This document shows, in pieces, positions 37,401 through 48,923 of a stretch of 64,000 nucleotides of DNA. The first letter of the stretch is position 1, and every line of letters starts with the position of its first letter. The stretch lies in assembly GCA_039720395.1 (NCBI GenBank), contig CM077833.1, positions 29,906,271 through 29,970,270 on the forward strand, given 5' to 3'. Below the pieces are notes generated by a model. That model did not search any database, was not told where the DNA came from, and saw only the letters and a list, made by a program, of their open reading frames with translations. The stretch is from Liquidambar formosana (lineage: Eukaryota; Streptophyta; Magnoliopsida; Saxifragales; Altingiaceae). Position numbers and translations under genes: made by a program.

Positions 37401-39396
37401 CTACTACATATTACAAACCAGTGTCCAATCTTGCTTAATAAGAAACAAAGGAATTCCCTCAAAGGCTTTAGAAGCTGAAGCCCAAAACGACGCTAGAAAG
37501 CACACACTGCTACATTTTGATTGATAGTTATTCCACAGGTGAGCAGTTAACCCTTTGATTCAAAGAGGAGCAAGGCCCTCAATACAAGTATTACTCTAAT
37601 GCATGTAAACCATAACAACAATGACAACACCAATATGCAGAATACATGATCAAAACTTCTCCTGAGACATATTTTGATGATACTAATCTCTAAAATTAGC
37701 TTCTCTGGAATAAATGAACTGGCTTGTTGGTTTTTTTATTGAATAATCTGTTTTTTGTTGGTGGTGTTGGTGTTTGTGTATTTGTGTGTTAAGAAATAGT
37801 GGAATATGAATCTAGGATTACCAAGGGATTTGTTGTTCATTGCAGCTTGTATGTAAACCTTTGCTTGTAGGGTGTAACCGTGTAATATTCATGCTTTGAA
37901 ATTTTTATTTACTAAAGCAAAGATGTATAACTATTCACACCCCTTGGCATTCATGCCATTTTACTTAGTTCCTTAATAATTCTTAATTCTTGATTTTAAA
38001 TTTGCTTGCAATATCTGGTTTGAGCCAAGATATAAAGTTCTACTTGTTGCTTATTTGCTCTAACGGGCAAGCATTTCGATTTGTTAGAAATCTCTTACAT
38101 ACTAACTGTTACTTTCCTTGTAACACTGAGTGGCACACATTCTGCTAACTTGAAGTCGTTTATTTATTTTTCCCTTTTTGTTTAGGCAATCATAAATATG
38201 GATAAAAGTGGAACTTTCTATCTGAAGAATCTCGGCAAGCTTTCAATCTTAGTGAATAACAAGGAAGTAGCCCCTGGACAGAGTCTAAGCCTTAATTCAA
38301 GTTGTTTGATTGAGGTATGTTTCTATCTTTCTTCCTCAGACATGGAAATGAGTAGTTTTTTTTTGCTTTGTTGCAGATTTCCCAGGTTTCTAAGATGTTT
38401 ACTAGGTGCAAATTATGCACTCAGATGTAGCTTTCTGATAGTCTTCTCCTGTAACCCTCATTTTTGTCTTATTTGGTTATTGGTGGTTGGAAATTTGAAA
38501 ACATGTCATCTTTTTGTATTAAGTTATATCTTACTTTAACGTTATAACCGTAGATCATCTCAACTCTGTTGGTTTGAACCTTATCATGGATCATGTTGGT
38601 ATGTTTCGTAGTCTTGGTGACAGTAACCCTGTGTTTGTCATCATGATATTAATTTTTTCCTCCGCTGTTTGATAAAGTTGGTCATGGGTAAAGTTAAATT
38701 AATTCCGTCATTTTTAATGAAGTGCACTATTTTTTCCAATTTCAAATGAATTATTGACCTAGTTTCTTTCTTTCATTGAATGATTCGTACTCAGTTGTTC
38801 AGTCTTAATCCCTCATTGGATATAGGAGGAACATTTGGGATGGTCACTCATGGTTTATATTTTCGACCTTGAGTCCGCAATCTACACTTATTTACTCCAT
38901 TGTCTATTGCATCATTTGCTCCACCAGGGAATGATGGTTTTTTGTGTTATAGTGAAAAAGGTTTTTTAATAGTGTTATTACATTTAATTGGTTTATTTTG
39001 ACTTTGACATTATTAAAAACTTTACAGTGATTGTATTTTAGACCCCATAACGTTTAATTATTTATAAGATGCCAGGGGATTCCAGCAATCTCATATGAAA
39101 TGTGAAGTTGAAAATATATTTCAACATGAATAGTCTAGTAAAACTTCAATGATTTGCTGTGGCTGCTGTGAGATATTGATGGGGGTGCATTTGACATTCT
39201 AAAATTCACTTCGAAATTGACATTCTCCCTATACATTATATTACATTTTGCGCTAGTACCTCTTGACTTTGAACAGCAAATGGTGAATTTGCAGATAAGG
39301 GGAATGCCATTTGTATTTGAGACAAATCAAAGTTGTGTGAAGCAATATATTGATAAGATCATCAGAATAAGCCAAACCGAGGAGAACAAAGTTTGA
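29488..39396 (+). CDS. Microspherule protein 1-like protein with C-terminal FHA domain
   Basis: This is a plant homologue of MCRS1, a nuclear protein associated with the INO80 chromatin remodeller; an Arabidopsis relative is the embryo-essential EMB1967. Exons: 29488-29556, 32458-34551, 34666-34720, 35550-35698, 37036-37122, 38186-38314 and 39295-39396, all GT-AG with matching phases, giving 894 residues. The N-terminus (MGAVAPISAWIPEDDLLLKN, then AGASLESLAKGAVQFSRRFT and ELQERWHSLLYDP) is the MCRS N-terminal domain. The middle is long, acidic and serine-rich, without clear domains. Just before the FHA comes a helical EDARRAIIRLEQSAHSYMQ segment. The FHA domain (about residues 785-880) shows LLGRTT, NKISRRQ and FYLKNLGK, the phosphothreonine-binding landmarks. 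The first intron is 2.9 kb. A short retroposon insertion sits in intron 5. Confidence 0.92.
31375..31413. repeat. (CT)n microsatellite in MCRS1-like intron 1
   Basis: An uninterrupted CT run of about 39 bases inside the large first intron. Confidence 0.9.
37303..37502 (-). mobile_element. 5'-truncated LINE-like retroposon with target duplication
   Basis: Read on the minus strand, about 180 bases end TTTTCTGTTTGCTGTTGAT followed by an A-run of about 15. The insert is bounded by the direct repeat CACACTGC(T) at 37294-37302 and 37503-37511. A poly-A tail with a variable-length duplication is the mark of target-primed reverse transcription; the absence of A/B boxes and the 3'-UTR-like text favour a truncated LINE over a SINE. 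It lies in intron 5 of the MCRS1-like gene, antisense to it. Confidence 0.6.
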
Positions 39397-39974
39397 TGGT
39401 TGCAGAGGTTCCACGATTTGGAATGCTGGCAGAAGGTGCTCCTTTTTTGCTGCGCTTTCTGGGTTACTTGGGTAAGCTACAGTCAATCTATTGTAACTAT
39501 TATCTCTTGTTGAAGGGAGGATTAGAATCATTTACATGTTAGAATACATACGTTGTAGGTTTTAAAATTATATGATATAACATTATCTCCTCCTTGAAGC
39601 TCTTGTGCAGTCCAGTAGAAGTGCACTCATTTAGCATGACTTACAGCCTTACAGGGTAATTTGAGCTCTGAATGCGTTACCCACAGGGGGAGCTAGCTCC
39701 CTCATCTTTGGAATTTTAGTGGAAAACACTGCTACATGACATGTGGATGCTTTTGTTTCCCATTCTACATTATAGGCCCTTGGCACTGTAGCACTTCTGT
39801 GTTCAAGCCTTGTTGCTTCTCCTCTGTAACCTCCCTCCCCCTCTTTTTCCAAATTATGGGATCCACCTATCTTCTCTTTAATTTTTTTTTTCTTTAAAAT
39901 GTATTTGAAAGGCCAACCAGTTGTGGACACCACCTCCCTTCTCTTTTGAGAAAAAGTTCAGTTCTTCTTGGACC

Positions 39975-40142
39975 ATGGCAGTACATTGTCAGTTGACGCT
40001 GGTGCTGGTGCTGGTGATGGCTGCGACAATGGCAATGGGCGACAGCAGTAACGGTGGTGGCAACCTGACACACGAACATGAGTGCAAAAGATGGCTTCTG
40101 ATAAGCCTTCGTTTGGATCAGGGAAAATATGAGGAAACCTAA
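39975..40142 (+). pseudogene. Short frame with a signal-peptide-like N-terminus, unassigned
   Basis: ATG at 39975 begins MAVHCQLTLVLVLVMAATMA, a good hydrophobic signal sequence, followed by GDSSNGGGNLTHEHECKR. The frame ends after 55 residues inside sequence that looks like a MITE. It could be the first exon of a lost secreted-protein gene or chance; I recognise no family. Confidence 0.2.
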
Positions 40143-40226
40143 AGAAAAACACTAATATATCCATTCTTGGGCAATATTTGGTATTTCCCTTTCCTTTGTT
40201 CCTTCCTATGTCCAAACAAAGCTTGG
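40100..40226. mobile_element. Small MITE
   Basis: The left end AAGCCTTCGTTTGGATCAGG and the reverse complement of the right end, AAGCTTTGTTTGGACATAGG, are near-identical inverted repeats around a short AT-rich core. Confidence 0.55.
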
Positions 40227-40534
40227 GTTCGAAGAAGGGATTTCGGTTAAATGAGGGAAAATTTCAACTCATCCCCCCTCAATCCCCTTTCTCTCGGCTG
40301 TAATGAGTTCATTTCAAATTTCACTCAGGCCCCTTGAATTTTACTTTACCCTCTTCCCTCTGGTTGCTTGGTATCTGCTCTGCCTAAATGCGAGTGCGAG
40401 CTGTGTATTTGTAGAATCAGTTTTCAATAAATTTAATTTAATATATAAAAAACAATTGTTAAGAATATAAGACACAAAATACAGCAATTCATAGAAAGAT
40501 ATTATGGAGCAACCTAGCAATACAAGCCGAGGAA

Positions 40535-41560
40535 AAAACCCCACTTTTTTTTTTTTGTGGATCTATTTTGGGGTTTTTTTTTTTTTTTTTTTTTTTGTGA
40601 GAATGGTTATTAAAACCCTGCTTTTTTTTAATCAAACCTCCCTTTTGTTTTGGTTTTTAAGATTTTATGCAAAATATAAAAGATTTTTGTAAAAATCGAC
40701 CGCGATATCCACTAGAAAACATCATTTTGAACAATTTTGCAAAATAAAGTTTTTTCAAAATCTTTCATTTAAGTAGAATTTTTGTCAAAAAATAAAATAA
40801 AATAAAAGCTTTAAATGGTTAAAAAGTCCACTTAAACGATAGATTTTGGAAAAACTTTCTTCTACAAAGTTGTTCAAAATGATGTTTTTTAGTAGACAAC
40901 ACGACTGATTTTTGTAAAAACCTTTTATATTTTGTAAAAAACGTAAAAAATATGGGGATGTGATAAAAATAAGGGTGGCAATAGCCGTTCCCTTTTTCGA
41001 CTCTTCATAAACAATTAGGCAAAGGCCCATATGCTGACCAACCTTCCATGTAGCTTGTTGGCTTTGAATGTTATTTGCTAAGCCCAAGTCATGGGTTCAA
41101 AAATTTGAGGAGGGTGGGTATTGGGTTAGTGAAACTTTTTTAATTTTATTTATAAATCCCACTTTTTTTTATTTTTAAAAATTTTATAAAAAATATAAAA
41201 TAGTTTTATAAAAACTGGTAGTAAAGTCAACTAGAAAACATTATTTTGAACAACTTTGTATAATAAATTTTTTTTCAAAATCTGTCATTTAAGAGCACAT
41301 TTTGACCATTTAGAGTTTCTATATCAGGTTTACAAAAACGAAATTATAAATGACTAAAAAGTTCACTTAAACGACAGATCTTAAAAAAAATTTCTTCTAC
41401 AAAATTGTTTAAAATGATGTTTTCTAGGATAGTTTGCAATTAGTTTTTATAAAACCTTCTATATTTTTCATAAAACCTTAAAATGCAAAAATAAATGGGA
41501 TTTACAAATAAAGTTTAAGGGTTGCAATAGCTCCCCTCCAAAAAATTATATAAGAAAAAG
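40535..41560. repeat. Two direct copies of a foldback repeat unit
   Basis: Each copy (about 40650-40960 and 41165-41490) is itself a hairpin: ACTAGAAAACATCATTTTGA or its variant is matched by an inverted CAAAATGATGTTTTCTAG-like arm about 200 bases later. Shared flanks (GGTGGCAATAGC and GGTTGCAATAGC, about 544 bp apart) show that a longer unit was duplicated. Confidence 0.65.
41048..41105 (+). other. tRNA-like A-box/B-box pair (SINE-like)
   Basis: TAGCTTGTTGG matches the pol III A-box consensus well, and a GGGTTCAAAAA element follows about 45 bases later like a degenerate B-box. It lies between the two foldback copies. Probably a decayed SINE head; the body and tail were not identified. Confidence 0.3.
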
Positions 41561-42142
41561 ACCCATATGGCCTCTATTTGCATTCAAGAACAACTGGTTC
41601 TGTTTTCAAAAAGCGGTTTGGATTCTTCTACGAAAAAATATAATTGGAAGTGGAGGAATGATAATTGGTGTGGAATAATAATAATTGAAAAGAAAAAAAA
41701 AGTGAGTGAGCTAAAAAATAGGTTTTTTTGCATTGGAACAATCTTTTTTAGTCAGATTGCCATTTTAACTGTATAGAACTATTTTTATACTATTTGAACT
41801 AAAATAACTTTTATCTCATCAAAACAACTCTCTCCCATCGGAGATACTCTAATTTGACGCATAAAATGAAAAGATGGCTGCCTACCTTCTTCTTTTTCTT
41901 CTTTTTTTTTTTTTTTTTTTTCTCCTGTCTATGGCGCAAGGCAAGAAATAAATTGAGGTGAGGAGGAAGTAGGAGTTGCTATATTTTTCTGACTTAATTT
42001 AATGGACCTATCTCTCTTAAGGAGAAAAAAGAGGGCCCATACCAGATCCGAAACGAAAAGGCCATCAACATTCCCCCTTCACTTTCTCAGTTTTTCAGTA
42101 GCCAACTCCCAAATCGTTGTTAGTCAATTCCTCAGTCGTACG

Positions 42143-42144
<2 letters not shown>

Positions 42145-42177
<33 letters not shown>
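42145..42177. repeat. (CT)n microsatellite in the LRR gene leader
   Basis: CT repeat of about 33 bases ending 43 bases before the chosen ATG, a common feature of plant 5' leaders. Translating it would give a Leu-Ser run, which argues against the upstream in-frame start at 42002. Confidence 0.85.
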
Positions 42178-42180
<3 letters not shown>

Positions 42181-42220
42181 CTCCACTCAAAATCCTCTGA
42201 AAAAGTGCAGTAAACACAGA

Positions 42221-43507
42221 ATGAGAGAACACATAGGTACCCCCTGCATCTCTCTATCTTCTCTACTTCTGGTAATCACACTCTCAAAAATGCTCATTGC
42301 AGCAGATTCAACTACTCATCCAGGAGACATACAAGTTCTCAGAGATCTGAAAAATGAGCTCAACCCGAGGTCCGTGACACCCGGATCCTGCCTCAGCTCA
42401 TGGGACTTCACCGTCGACCCATGCGACCACATCTTCAGCGTGCGCTTCACGTGCGGTTTCCGATGCGACCTCGTTATCTCCAACTCATCCCGAGTCACTC
42501 AAATCACCCTCGACCCGGCGGGTTATCCCGGGTCAATCTCTTCTATCACCTGGAACCTCCCTTACTTACAAACCCTTGACCTCTCCGACAACTTCGTCTC
42601 CAGTTCGATTCCAGACTCGCTCTCGAACCTAACTCGCCTCCGCCGACTCAGTCTTTCTAGAAACTCGCTCACCGGTGAGTTACCCAACTCACTCGGGTCC
42701 CTCTCTCAACTCGAAGAACTCTACCTCGACAACAACAACCTCCACGGTCAAATCCCTTCAAGCTTCAACGATCTCGTGAACTTGAAGAGACTCGAGCTTC
42801 AACAGAACAACCTCTCCGGTGAGTTACCCGTTCTGAGTTCACTCAGCAACCTCTACTTCCTCGACGCCAGTGACAACGAGTTAACCGGCGCAGTCCCCAC
42901 GAGTTTACCAACATCCTTGATTTCGCTCTCGATTCGAAACAACAACTTAGAAGGAAACCTCCCAGATGAGGTGGCCAATCTGGAATTCTTACAAGTGTTG
43001 GATCTCAGTAAAAACAAACTCTCTGGGGTGATACTATCAGTTTTCTTCAACCACCCATCTTTACAGCAACTCACGCTTTCCAACAACAACTTCACGTCCC
43101 TTCAAGTACCAGACAAAATGGGTACAAACAGTAAATTAATAGCCATTGATTTAAGCAATAATGAGCTTCGAGGTTTGTTGCCAGCGTTCATGGCTGCAAT
43201 GCCGGAGCTTTCTGCTTTGTCGTTGGAGCATAATATGTTTACGGGTATGATACCGTCAGAGTACGCTTTGAAGGCTGTTGTTCCTGTGGTTGGTACGTCG
43301 CGGTTTCAGAGGCTGTTGTTGGGTGGGAATTACTTGTTCGGGCCGATACCAGGTCCGTTGATGGATCTGAAGCCGGGTTCTGTTAATGTGAGCTTGGTGG
43401 ATAATTGTTTGAACCGGTGCCCCGATACGTTTTTCTTTTGTCAAGGTGGGGTTCAGAAATCTTCGGCGGATTGTAAGAATTTTGGGGCTGCAATTCCTTT
43501 GACATAA
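42221..43507 (+). CDS. Secreted leucine-rich repeat protein (receptor-like, no kinase)
   Basis: A single-exon gene of 428 residues. The N-terminus (MREHIGTPCISLSSLLLVIT, cleavage plausible after the LIAADS region) is a signal peptide. A cysteine-containing cap follows (SCLSSWDFTVDPCDHIFSVR, then FTCGFRCD). About ten plant extracellular-type LRRs with the LxxLxLxxNxLxGxIP pattern come next, and a second cysteine cap (CLNRCPDTFFFC ... CKNFG) near the end. There is no transmembrane helix or kinase domain, so the product is probably apoplastic and would act as a ligand or co-receptor binder; the partner is unknown. I chose the ATG at 42221 because the in-frame start at 42002 would put a CT-repeat peptide before the signal sequence. 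The family is large and I cannot assign an orthologue. Confidence 0.88.
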   Translation: MREHIGTPCISLSSLLLVITLSKMLIAADSTTHPGDIQVLRDLKNELNPRSVTPGSCLSSWDFTVDPCDHIFSVRFTCGFRCDLVISNSSRVTQITLDPAGYPGSISSITWNLPYLQTLDLSDNFVSSSIPDSLSNLTRLRRLSLSRNSLTGELPNSLGSLSQLEELYLDNNNLHGQIPSSFNDLVNLKRLELQQNNLSGELPVLSSLSNLYFLDASDNELTGAVPTSLPTSLISLSIRNNNLEGNLPDEVANLEFLQVLDLSKNKLSGVILSVFFNHPSLQQLTLSNNNFTSLQVPDKMGTNSKLIAIDLSNNELRGLLPAFMAAMPELSALSLEHNMFTGMIPSEYALKAVVPVVGTSRFQRLLLGGNYLFGPIPGPLMDLKPGSVNVSLVDNCLNRCPDTFFFCQGGVQKSSADCKNFGAAIPLT

Positions 43508-44807
43508 CGGGTCAGAATTGTATGATATGATATATCTCTCCTCTTTTATATCAAATTATCAAATATATTGAGTTAATTTTCAGATTTGATTTACTCAAAA
43601 ATATTCACATGCTGAATATTGTGAATGAACGGCATCCATAGTGACTGTTCCTAACAATTATATATATACCTGTGAGCGTGTAACAAATATAAAATATATA
43701 CTAAATGAAAATTGATATATACTCTATTAGCAAGGAACTGTGCGATGCGCGGGAATTCCAAACTCTCTATATATATATATATATATATATATTGAATGGT
43801 CAGGGTGTTCAGATTAATTCGAGCGCAGCTCGATTAAACCCTTCCCTAAGCGATCTTAAAGGCGTACTCACTCACATTAGCTTAGTGCATTCAGGAATTA
43901 ATTTTTATAGTTAATTCCTGAAGTGATCTCCAGAGTAATCGAACTCAAGTTGATAGATCTCTAGATATTTTATTAGCCAAAAGAAAAAAAAAATGCAATT
44001 TATATGTTTAGTGACAACTGATGACATTTTAAGAGGGGGTTTCAAATTTTAAAATAAAAGACATTAAAAAAATTACTATAAAAAGATAAGGAAAAATATT
44101 AATGTGATCAGAAATAAGGTGAGAAGAGAGTTTTGAAAAAAAAGATTTTTAGACTAATATATCAACATAACTCCTAAATAATATAAAATAGATAATAGAA
44201 GAAATGACAAAACCAAGTAAGAGGAACGACAAAACCTAAATTTTTATTTATTTACAAATACAGGATGCTGGGTAGCCCATGTGGGCTTCCCACATATTGC
44301 TCCTACAGAAAACAGTCTTGCACGTTTTTTTTTGGTCTTCTGTCTATGCCAATAGTGTATTACAACTGTCTTTGATATTATAATATTTGGTATGTTTCTT
44401 GATATTATAATACTCTCACCTTTTTCATTTTTATTTTTTGACTTTAGATTGGTCCGTATGGCTGTCTCTGGTTGCTGAGATTTGGCGACTAAATTCTCCC
44501 TACGTAATCTTATGTATTAAAATTAGTTAATCTATGTTAGACTAGAAATAACAAAATTACTAGTTGAGGATACATCTTTTATATATTTTATATAAACGCC
44601 AAAAATGGCTCCAAAGACAAAATTTTATGAAAACATATTCTTACCAAGAGATGCTCATATATCCTATTGTTGCTGAGAAATAAATAAATACAATAATTTA
44701 CAATATTTCTTAGTTTTAGGTTTGGTAATTGGTGGGTAGCGTGAAGATAGGTCTCAAAAATAGACTTTTAATAGACACTAATAAAACTTGAATATCTATA
44801 TAGTTAG
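43508..44807. other. AT-rich spacer
   Basis: A TA microsatellite lies at about 43771-43792. No coding sequence or clear transposon termini were seen. Confidence 0.5.
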
Positions 44808-45507
44808 TGTGTGGAAATATCTCTGAACCGAGGTTTCAGCTCGGGATGGAAGGTTCAGGCCTGAAACGCTGACACGTGGCGAAGATTGCTCAACCTGGCC
44901 AACTACAACGCACGTGATTCACCTCCTAAGATCCAGCTCGGGGCAAGGGGTTAAATCACTTCACTTGACACGTGAAAGGCCCTCACGCTAGGACCCGCTG
45001 CAAAGCACGTGATCTTCCAACTCGGGACCTGACCTTCACCTCGGGACACCTCTCTTATGACTCACGCTACAATCCAAATCCTACTACAGTCCAAAACTGT
45101 CCTAGCAGCTGTAATTCCTGACACAGCGGTTACAAAGAACCACGGTTCCCTGGCCAACCATAGTCAATAAACTATGGTCAGACGGTTATGGGTAAACCAT
45201 GGTCAGATCTGACCTAACCCAAGCAGTTATCTGACCTCACATGGTCAGTCCGTACAGGTGGGTATAAAAAGAATACGATACAGCCTAATTGGGTAAGCTA
45301 CAGTACCCTAATTCTCTGAGATTCATCTTCTTCCTTGCCTCATTCTCCCCAGTACAGCTTTCTGACTTAAGCATTGGAGAGGGCACGGCCAAAACCCACC
45401 TTGGCCTACCCTCTGACCCGTTTTCCAAGCTTGTGATTGCAGGTCCAGGCGAGGGAGCAAGCTCCATCATCAACACGTAGTTCGGGGAGCAGATTTTACC
45501 CCGTACA
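44808..45507 (+). mobile_element. Probable solo LTR of a retrotransposon
   Basis: A 700-bp, unusually GC-rich segment starts TGTGTGG and ends CCGTACA (TG...CA termini). It is flanked by GTTAG (44803-44807) and ATTAG (45508-45512), a 5-bp duplication with one mismatch. A TATAAAA at 45263-45269 precedes text containing CTGACTTAAGCATTGGAGAG, a sequence common in the transcribed part of plant LTRs. No internal gag/pol region or second LTR is in the window, so unequal recombination to a solo LTR is the simplest reading. The orientation is inferred from the TATA box. Confidence 0.7.
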
Positions 45508-45721
45508 ATTAGTAATTTCAATGTTATTTTGAAGGGAATTTGACACATTTTTTTATTTTGGGTTAATGAGGTTCTTGGGTTGCATATTGAAAGTAATTTG
45601 TCCCCTTTCAATATCTCTTTACTTCGGATCTAAATATTTGAATCCAAAACCTTCACCTCTAACTTGTGGCCTAAACGCATTTAGATCACAAGGACCAATA
45701 AAAATTTCTAGATTGATTATT

Positions 45722-45756
<35 letters not shown>

Positions 45757-47353
45757 AACCAAGTGAGATTAAGTGGGGGAAAAATACAATCAACACCTTT
45801 TTTTTTTTTTTTTTGTTATTTTTCTAAAATACACAATTCACCTATTCGAGGTTCTTGCTCCTTACCCCCAAAAATATATATATATATATATATATATAAA
45901 ATAAAATAAATTCAGATATCCATTGATTAACTTTCCATTTTCCAATGCAGTGCCCTGACCTCCATGTGCACTTTTTGGACTGCCCGCAACCCCAATTAAA
46001 ACCCCTCAACATGGGCCTTCAAATGGCCCTTCTTTAAACAAGATATGATTCTTGCCCGGGCCGTATAGTTATGTTGTACCGTACAGTAGCCCTACTGAGA
46101 CTGGACTTGAGGTCTGAAATGGGCCGCCCACTCTTTATTTCCCATTTGTTTTGGATTGGATCGCAATGAGCTACTTTAAGGATTTAGGAGTCCAAATGGA
46201 AGCTACACAATTATTGGTATTTTATTTAGGATTAAATGCATAAATCACACATCTTGAAAAATGAAAATTCAAAATCTTAGATGGCCATTGTTTCAAACGA
46301 GAATGAAAATTCAAAATAAAGTATTTTATGAATTTATAAATTTGATCCTATAGCATCATCCATGGCGGTGACTCCAAATAGTCTTATTAAAGATGACCTT
46401 CAAGGCTTCAACACTATACAAAATACACTAACGACCTGTTTAGTTGTCTAATTCAAAATTAAATAATTCAAGAAATTTTACATAATATTGAAGATCCGAT
46501 TCGTCCTATTAAAATTAAAAATTCAAGAAAATTATAGTTATCATCACAAAACATAGTGGAAATTTTAAATAATTGTATTTCATGAATTCCTTACAATTGA
46601 TTCTACAACATCAATTATAATGATAACTTCCACATTTTAAAATGGTCTAATTCAAGGTGATGGTTTAATACCTTCAATCCTATGTAAATTTATTGAATTG
46701 TCTAATTTTGAATTGGACACCCAAACATTCCCTAATTGTTTAATTTCCATTTGAGGGATCATATGGGACCTCAAGTGCTTGTTTATTTGGTTGGAATCGG
46801 GAGGAAACGCCACTCCATTCCATTTCGTTTTCCCCAATTGTAACCAAACAAGCAAAGTGTGTAGAAGTAACTCGTTTAACAAGCAAAGTCTTCTTGAAAA
46901 AACACGCAGATTAAGAAAAGCAATTAATGCATTGATTTGTCATTCGCTCAATTTTTTCTTTCCAAAAATGTCATTATCTTATTATCAATGCATTGATTGT
47001 GTTTAAAATAATTATTGGTGTAATAAAAGATAGTATGGAAAATTAAAGAAAATTTATAACTTGGCCTATCAAAGTGAAAAATATTTTGAGAGTGCCAAAA
47101 AAAAATTTAAAAAAAAGGACCCATCTTTATGGGACGGAGAGAGTATATCATAATACTTGGGTGAAGAAATCAGACTTTAATCAATTAGTAACTCATTTAG
47201 TATGCGATCATGCATATCAGAATCTTAAAAACCAAGAGTTGATTGTCGTAAATCAGCAGAGCCATTCAATTGCTTCCTGCTTCATAAATAATGGTTTTAG
47301 GATCCCAAGCATTGGCAAGAAAATGCCCAGAAAGAAAATTTATTTTACTGTAA
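45508..47353. other. AT-rich spacer with microsatellites
   Basis: TA repeats lie at about 45725-45754 and 45874-45898. A small hairpin (GCTTGTTTATTTGGTTGGAA versus an inverted partner ending AACCAAACAAGC) lies at about 46776-46858. Nothing coding is recognised. Confidence 0.5.
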
Positions 47354-47584
47354 GGCCATGTTTGTTTGGTTGGAATGGAATGAATGAAATGGAATCTCAC
47401 TCCAATGCATTTCAAACAACATGTTTGGATGAAATAATTAAATAAGAATGGAATCAAATAGTAGTAGTGAATTATAATGATATTCATTTCGCAATATTTA
47501 TTTAAATCTCATTCCATTCTAGACTATTTTGAGTATGGAATCATATTTCATCCCCACCCATTCCATTCCAACCAAACAAACATG
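47354..47584. mobile_element. Tourist-like MITE, TAA target duplication
   Basis: The left end GGCCATGTTTGTTTGGTTGG is inverted relative to the right (read inward AGTCATGTTTGTTTGGTTGG). TAA flanks both sides. It is the same family as the element at 21891-22103. Confidence 0.7.
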
Positions 47585-48206
47585 ACTTAAAAGTAATCAT
47601 TTCATCAACGAGTTTTTTGGTCCTCTGCAACAAACCAAACCATAGCCCTACAGGCTATAACCCACACCGAAGGGTATAACCTGCTATTATGTTGCCATTT
47701 ACCAATGGGATATGTGGTTACCTTCTATAGTGCATTGAGAATAATTTAAAATTAATATATATAAAACCATTGCAAATTAACTTAACAACAAAGAAGTGTT
47801 GTCCTTTCGTAATCATTCGGAACAATTTAAGAATTTAAGAAATAATTCAATAATTATTCTTAATATTTAGAATGTCAAGGAATAAATCGTGATTTATTAA
47901 AATTAGGCTTCAATGCTTCATACGTTGTTTGATGAAAAAATCAAGATAAGCTTGGGATATTTGAGAATAATTTGAAAATTTTGTTATTTTGGTTCCTCTG
48001 TTACCATGTTCCCGTAAGTCCAAATAGGCCACTCAATAAACCTAGATTAGGATTACTTAGTTGGCCAATTAATTATATAAAAATTGCCACGAGGCAAGCA
48101 GGCAAGCACGTGTGTACATATATTATTCTTTTTTTTTTTTTTTTTTCCCTTGTGTGTCACCAACAGTTTTAATATTGTTAAAGCTTAACTTCAAGTTCAG
48201 CTTTCA

Positions 48207-48839
48207 TTAAGAAGTGGTCATTCTTTTAAGAATTGATTCTTTCTTTAAATTGATAGTGGTCCGCATAAGGGTTTTGCGTGAATATGGGATCTTTAGAGAC
48301 CAATATCGACATTTTCCCAACCAAATCCCTCTTGGTTGCTGCACGATTGCACGATCAACTAATCTAATCAAACTAATCCTTTCAATTAGTATTCCTAATG
48401 TCATTAGTGTATTCTTGAGATACCCAACAAATAGTCGCCAAATATTAAAGATCGTGTTTGGACGTGGTGCGAAAAGTTCATAAGTTAGGGGGCATAGCAC
48501 TGCTCTAGCCCAATAGGCTTTAGAATAGGAAAACATCGTTAAATTTCTAGCCAAACCACCCTTGAGAATTGAGAGAGGCAAAAAGGCAGGAAGCGAAAGT
48601 GGGCAAGTGGGGAAGCTTGTTGTCGGTAGTAAACCCGTCATGGCTCCATAGATAAACCTTATCCATCGCATCCAATGTTCATTATTATTGAGAAGATGAG
48701 GACGAACCTTTCTAGTAGCAAGTGCTTGTTCCCCCATACTTAACCAGCCAGTCCTAGAATTTTTGTTTTTTAATATTTCCACTCTCTCCCCCTTCCCATA
48801 CTCAATCAGCCAGTCCCATAATATTTGATCCTTATGCAT
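48207..48839 (-). other. Open frame of 210 codons, unassigned
   Basis: A stop-free stretch of 633 bp on the minus strand, long for this AT-rich spacer. Translated, it gives basic, hydrophobic text without domains I recognise, and codon use does not look like the neighbouring genes. It could be organelle-derived DNA, a transposon fragment or chance. I do not claim it as a gene. Confidence 0.15.
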
Positions 48840-48843
48840 CTAC

Positions 48844-48845
<2 letters not shown>

Positions 48846-48918
<73 letters not shown>
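48846..48918. repeat. Compound (CT)n(TA)n microsatellite
   Basis: About 42 bases of CT repeat followed by about 25 bases of TA repeat. Confidence 0.9.

Positions 48919-48923
<5 letters not shown>

Larger units (their letters stand above)
39397..42144. other. Spacer between MCRS1-like and LRR genes, repeat-rich
   Basis: It contains a small signal-peptide-like frame (39975), a foldback at about 40100-40226 and a duplicated foldback unit (40535-41560) with a SINE-like segment between its copies. No confident gene is present. Confidence 0.5.

Noticed and set aside
42002..42220. Upstream in-frame start extending the LRR protein by 73 residues
   Set aside because: The extension would translate a CT microsatellite and bury the signal peptide internally.
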